A stretch of 64,000 nucleotides of DNA. It comes from Oreohelix idahoensis. Lineage: Eukaryota; Mollusca; Gastropoda; Stylommatophora; Oreohelicidae. Position 1 is the first letter of the stretch, and every line of letters starts with the position of its first letter. The DNA lies in assembly GCA_024509875.1 (NCBI GenBank), contig JAMPIV010019879.1:722001-786000 (forward strand). Reading direction: 5' to 3'. The translations under genes and the position numbers were made by a program. The notes beneath the pieces were generated by a model. It ran no database searches. It saw only the letters and a list, made by a program, of their open reading frames with translations, and was not told the DNA's origin. Below, piece by piece: positions 36,201 to 43,038 of this stretch.

Positions 36201-39200
36201 AATTGGGGTCTCGCCTTCAGCATTGAGGAATTCTATGACATAAAGTTGTTTTAACCAATATCTTTGGCAGCCATTTTTAAACTGTTACAGTGGTGCCACC
36301 TGTTACTGAAACAGGTTGGTAATGCTATACAGTGCAGAAGAGTGTTTGAGGAATCCTGCTAAATTTACAAATTGCACACCGATGCAGTATTTACATAAAA
36401 AATAGGAGGCATTACTTTTTGGCCGTCCCTCGTATATGACATTAGAAGAATAGCCCATCGCTGTGAGCATTGCATAGTTAGGACTGGTAACTTGTGATCT
36501 GGAGAAAAAAATCACTAACAAGGGTTTGTGGTTTGTCTGAAGTTCAAAGGGCCTTGAGATTCTGTACAGATATTGTGAAATTTCTTCACACTGAAAATAA
36601 TAGACAGTCCTTCTTTTTCAATTTGACTGTAGTTTCTTTCAGCCTGAGTCATTGTCTTTGATGCAAATGTAATAGGTTTTTCTGATCCATCTTGGTATCT
36701 GTGTGACAAAACTGCTCCTATGCCGTAAGATGATGCATCTGTTGCAAGGATGATCGGAAGATTTGGATCGAATTGAACCAGCTTTGTTGCATTTATAATA
36801 GCTGCTTTAAGAGCTTGAAAAGCTTCTTCCTGAGTTTTGGACCATGAAAATGGAGTATCTGTTTTCCTTAACTTGTTTAAGGGCGCACATTTAAGGTAAT
36901 AATTTATTTTGCCAAGAAAAGATTGTAATTCCATGAGATTCTTTGGTCTAGGTAGTTGCTTGATAGCTGCAATACCTGATTCTGAGGGGCGTAAACCATC
37001 AGCTGAAATGATGTTGCATATGCACTTAACTTCTGACTTGAAAAATTCACATTTGGGCTGGTTACACTTGAGTCCATGTTGTTCTAGGTGTCTAAACAGT
37101 TCTTCTAGTGTTTGAAGATGTTCCTTGTCAGATTTACCAGTGACAATTATGTCATCCAAGTAATTTGCACAACCTTCCAAACCTCTTATAATTTACTCAA
37201 TGAAACAATGAAAAATTGCAGGTGCAATTGAAATTCCAAATGCTAGCCTCTAATAATGATATAAGCCGTGTTGATAACAACAAACTTTTTGGATTCATCA
37301 TCAAGTTCTATCTGTAAATAGGCATCTGAGAGATCTATTTTGGTAAAGTATTTCCCATTCTGCAATTTCTGGAATAGTTCCTCAGGTCATGGAAGGGGTT
37401 ACTGTTCAACCTGAATTTGAGAATTTACAGTTACTTTGAAATCACCACAAATTTTAACAGTGCCATTTGGTTTTGGTACAACTACAATAGGTGCAGCCCC
37501 GTTGCTAGAATGTACTGATTTAATTATTCCTAATTCTTCCAACCTTTTAATTTTTGCTTTGACTGCATCCTTTTGTGCAAATGGTACTGGTTGTTGCTTG
37601 TAAAATTTCGGAACTGCATTCTGGTGAACATGTAAGTGAGCCTTGAATGTTGTGCATGTTCCTAATTCTTTGTTGAAAACATCAGGAAATTTGCTGCAGA
37701 GTGCTTTTACTTGAGTGATGGCTCCGACCGAAGAAAATGGTTCAACCATATTAATGACTGTTTAATCAAATCTTTCCCTAACTAGCAGACCATTTATTCA
37801 ACTGTTTCACTAACTGGCAAGCCATTTATTACACATTTTCACTCATTGGAAAGCCACCTCTCCACCTGTTTAAGTGACTGACCATTCACAATACTATGTT
37901 ACTAACAACCTGATCACTTATCCACCTCTTGTTCTAACACATCATTTATTCACCTCTTGCACAAAATGACATCCCAACAATTCACCCCACACTTGAACCA
38001 GCGATCCATACCAACTCTTGTGCTAGATGACAGACATTTTCTCTAATACTTGCACTACTAAATCCCCGACCATTTAGCCAACTTTTGCGCTGTCTGAAAG
38101 AACTTTCATCCATCATATGTATTAAATGGCAGACAAATTATTTGACTATCTCATTAGCTAGCAGATCTAGATCTTGGTGGGGGGACAGATTTGATCTTAT
38201 AAACAGAAACACTTTCGTTGTAATTTTCAAAATTAACACATGGCCGAGGTGCTTACCATAATATTTTCTACCAGTCTGGTCAAAAATTTCTAGACCAGTG
38301 GTGCATGCTCTAACATCACCACTCTTTGGCATGATGTCAAGAAAATACAGCTCTATCAAGAGGTTTGTGCCACTGGTGAAGGTAACGGTGATATCACAGT
38401 TGACTGGGCGGGTTGGGTCCTGGTATCTGCTCATTGACTTTGGAAGTGGCATTGTCAACAGGCCTGAATGAGTATGTTGCGCCAACATCAAGTCGATTGT
38501 TAGACCACAATGCCCATAGAACTCCACTGTTAAAACAAATTGAGCAAACAAATTAACTAATGAATAATTTTAAACTAAAACTGAAATTTTAAAAATGTAT
38601 GAAATGCTAGGTTCAATGTTATTTACAGCACCAGTAACATGAGCAACTGTTAATTTCTTAACACACATTTTTCTATTCTTTTGGTTTTTCTTCAGTACAG
38701 AGATGGCTAACTTCTGTGTACAAAAGTGCCAAGTCTGGAAGTCTTGATATTTTGAAAGCTGCATGTACATATGTACGGGTGAGTACATATATATGTGTGA
38801 AGATTGGGAAGTATTCTTTTTCTCTCTGAATAATAGGGGTGTTTAGATTTTTTCTGTAGGTAAAGTAATTGCGGGTTTTTTTCTATAGGGATTAATGTAG
38901 GTTAGTACTGAATGGCACCAGTCGGCCTTTTCTAAATTATCGCGATCTTGAAATTCCATTTTTTGCGTTGTTAAATTTATCGCGGTCATTTTTCGTGGGG
39001 AAGGGGAGATGACCCCTACCCAGGTAACGTCCAACGAATCACATTCGTTTCTGCCCACGCAAACAGACGTCGTTAGGTAACGTTACGTAGCCGGAAATAC
39101 GCGCGCATTTAAAGGAAGCAAGAATACACTGGTTCTAAATTTAGAGATGAGCGCATGGAAAATTTTAGAGTATCTTTAATTCTATTGGTTGTAGTGAGAC

Positions 39201-42200
39201 GCCTAGCCTCAAGTAGGTCGGGGGTCAGCGTTGGAAAATCTAAAATAAAGTACGCGGTTTTCAATTTCGGGCCTCTTAGTCGGCAGAAAGTCCGGGCCGT
39301 GTATCCAAGCATATTGTCGGCTTCTAACGCTGAAGGAACGCAGTATTGGTATGTCAGTAATTTAAAGTAGCGTGGTAATTAAATCTAGTTCTCTAATAGA
39401 GCCTTAGTCTGTTCTAATTTAATTTATTTCTGAACTTTATAACTTATAGTGCCATCAATTATTTCTACGAGGATAGCAGTGATATCAGTGATAAGAGATG
39501 TTACGTAGATGTGCTCTGTAAGAATTAATAGAAGGTCTGAAGAAATACACGCATCCTAGATTTATATTAATTTACAGAATATTCTGAAGCACGTGTATTT
39601 TATTTCAATGAGAGATTAATTCTGATAAGTCTCCTAATAAAATACGGGAACGGATTTTTCGGGAAATTTAATCACGTGGTTACCGGAATTTATTTGGATA
39701 GAAATTCTAGATGGATAGAGAAGATAATTAAAATATTTTTCTATCTGTGAAAGTATAATAATTGCAGGGAAACCACGTGAGGTAGAGAGGGAAAGGAAAT
39801 TTATGGTACCTTAAGTGGTTGTGTAATTAAATATTATGCGGAGTAGTATTTGATTTTTGTGTTATGAGATTTAATGAGTTCTAGGAAATATAGTCTATAG
39901 AGATAGATATATTTCTGTGCATAGAGATGTAATATATAAATGTAATGGTGAATTTTAAACATTGATGTGCAGTTAATTGTTGTGCATTTTATCATAAGGG
40001 GGAAACGATAAGGTCCTGAGACTGCTTACAGAGTTAAAGTAGGCCTAAGTACGGGAGGTTTCCCTACCTGTTTTTAATGTTTTAAGGCCTGAGCAAGCTG
40101 TGTATAATTAGTATTGATCAGTGAGTCTGGAGTTTACTAGACAGACAGGGTGTAGTCGGGAGGAGATGACCCAGGGTCAGTAAATATTTACGTATCGTCG
40201 TGCACAAGAGAGGGGAAATAGGGGAGCAGTCTGCGTTTCGGGTGTGTACATGTTTGCTAAGATGTGAGCGTGACTGAAGCAGCAACTGTATATGTTTTAA
40301 TAGGTAAGTTATTTTATGAGAGTATTTTAGTATTGTAGTACAGAGTGGCATTTCTTTTGTGTCCACAGCAGTGGTCATGGCCCGAAGAGCGGGGGTTGCC
40401 AATAAATCTTGTTCCTGACAGCTGGCAAAGGTAGCCAGTCTTCTCAAGAGAGAAAAGTCGAGGAAACGCCAGAGGCGTAAGAGCTTGTACCGTGGAGGGG
40501 TATCGGCTCTGAGTATTGTGGCCCCAGAGAGAGGGAGCGAGGAAGAGCAGGTCGAGACAGTGACGCAGTCTTCAGTGAAAAGGGTTTTCTTAAAACCCGG
40601 AGCTCTAAGCTCATACACACCCATCGAACCCAAGCAAGCGGGTTGGTGTGTCTTTTTTTTGGCCTCGGTAACAATAATACCGAAGTGCCTAAACCCAAAT
40701 GAGGGGTAACATAGCAAGGGAAAATCAGCTTTCTTTTCGCCAAATAGAGAAGCCTCTACAGTCTACGGCAAGTGCCTAGTCATCAGAAGTACGAGTCAGA
40801 ACCAGGAAGAAAGGGATATCATTTCCCGGTTGCTGAAATGAAACGAGAGCAGCAAGGCAGGAGAAGTGGAGAGAGAGATGGTGAAAATTAGATCAGGGAC
40901 CTGCAGAGTCTCATAATATTCTTAGAGGATAGCCTCTGAGCCTTAGAGTTAGAAAAAGTCTATTACATAGCAGTGCAGAGTGTGACTTAGTGGCGTATAC
41001 CGCTGACAGAGTTAGCAGCTGTGCAGATAGTCTTCATGCAGGGTCAGCAGCCATTGACTTTAGAGATAGTAGTGTAATAGAGAGTGGTGGTTACAGTTGA
41101 GGGCCACTAAATTAGATGGTAGTAAGAATCTAAGTAATCATTCTGATTTTGTTTCCCCAGCAAGGTGAATGAATGAGTGAGAGTGGTTGGGTTCATATTT
41201 TGATGTGTCTTATAAATTTAAATTTGAGTCCTCTTTTTATTTTCCAGGGCAGTGCAAACCTGGCACGTTATATATATATTGTTGTTACTATGTTATGAAA
41301 TTATGTGGATTTGTATAATAAACTTATTTAATGTTCACTGGATCAGCTTCGTCACTGTATAGTCCTTAACTGTTGTCTGTACAGTGGTGTCTGTAGTGTT
41401 AGTTTAACCTTATCTCCTTTAGTCTGTTAAAGGTAGCCAGAGGTGGTGAGTTTATAGCATTTCTTTAGTCACGATTTGGCGAGGAAGATTTAATTTCGGT
41501 TATCCTCCTCGGGCCAATAGACTCACCTTACTACATTCACTGTCATTTCTCATAATTAATCTATTATCTTAGTCTTTTCTCACACTAGGGTTTTGTCCTA
41601 CACTTGGGCATAACTCTAACTTAAATCCAACTCGTGACATGTGTGTGTCATTCCTTATGGAGCATGGAGCCATCCCTGCAGCTTGTCCTCTAGCAGGAAG
41701 CCTGCTTCAAGCATTTACATGCTCCGGCAGTAGTGGTTTGTCACTAATTTATTTGACATGAGGTTGCCAGCTCCAAGCACAATTTCATATTAGTCACCTT
41801 ATTGGATATGCCTGAGGCAGTAGTACTACTGTTCTTTCTTTGTCTCAATAGAGGCCCCTGACAACTACACAGAGCTTTAGATATATATAATCATCATTTT
41901 CCTTTGTACTCTCTATTAATAAATAGTGATTAGAGGGGATATGGGGGCAGTGAAGATCTGGTGGGTTCTTATAAAACATTATTTACGAGAAATGTAAGTC
42001 TGTAAAAAAAACCTCAGAAATGAGGTATCTGAGGTAGTTGGTTGAAGTAACAAGAAGAGACATGGTCCGCAACCAGACGCTACGTCAAGGCCTAAAAACC
42101 CAACCCCTGCAGACCCAAGTAGAACAGTCCCAACTGAGATGGTTTGGCCATGTCTGCAGAATGGGAGAAGATCGACTACCATGACAAGCACGGGAAACTT

Positions 42201-42953
42201 AGAGCCAGGGATCCAGACCTCCAGGACGACCCAAAGTCTGCTGGGAGGACAACATTAGACAATCTTTGAAGGACCGAGGACTAGAATGGAACCAAGCCAG
42301 GAGGAAGACAGCCGATAGAATAGTATGGCGCTCTCTCTTACAAACCTCTACACCTCACGGTAGAAGAGGAACGAATAAGTAAGTCTGTAAAATATAGAAC
42401 CAAACACCTCAAGCTTTTACACCCCTCTCCCTGCCCACTTTTTATTTGTTTCTTTGTTATTTATTGGTTTTTTCCTGTTTTTATTTGTTTGTTTGTTGTG
42501 TTATGTTTGTTTGTTTGGTATTTATTTGTTTTGTTTTTTAAATAATTATGAAAAAATGTCCTGTTCAATCTCTGCTCATGGTATAATTAGGATATATAGT
42601 GTAGCTAATTCAAGACAATAATTTTGATTTCCAATATCTAAATATGGCATCACTTCACCCTTCCAATCAGTCCAAATAGAGTAAATCAAAAGTTTCACAT
42701 TGCATGATCGTGTATTTGTGTGTCTTCCCTTGTCCCAAAATGGCAATCTCTAACACTTGTCATGTTCTTAATAAGAGGGAACAGGGTGGGAAAGCGCTGG
42801 GTGTCTGAGATGGCATCCATTTCACTAACCATCTGCCTCATCAATATGCATTACGAGAACCTCACCAGATCCTCACTTTCTCGCCATACCCTTACCAACC
42901 CTTATATATTAATATTTGCTTTTGTTATATATATCTATATATATATCTATATA

Positions 42954-43038
<85 letters not shown>

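Larger units (their letters stand above)
34322..37749 (-). mobile_element. Degraded Ty3/gypsy retrotransposon carrying a mariner
   Basis: The order on the minus strand is RT (37749-36900), RNase H (36800-36437), mariner remnant (36432-35231), then integrase C-terminus and end of pol (about 35130-34322). So this element has the normal gypsy order RT-RH-INT. No LTR was identified. The integrase core is missing together with the left end of the mariner, which implies one deletion spanning both. Confidence 0.75.

Noticed and set aside
37770..37960. CRISPR-like spaced repeats
   Set aside because: Repeats are irregular in length, sequence and spacing; the genome is eukaryotic.
38138..38256. Read-through of exon 2 past its donor
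   Set aside because: The 39 extra codons do not contain the fourth CUB cysteine; exon 3 supplies it with correct phase.
40118..40717. 200-codon minus-strand ORF
   Set aside because: No domain or motif, Ser/Leu-rich composition expected from the antisense of random sequence, and no splice or promoter context.
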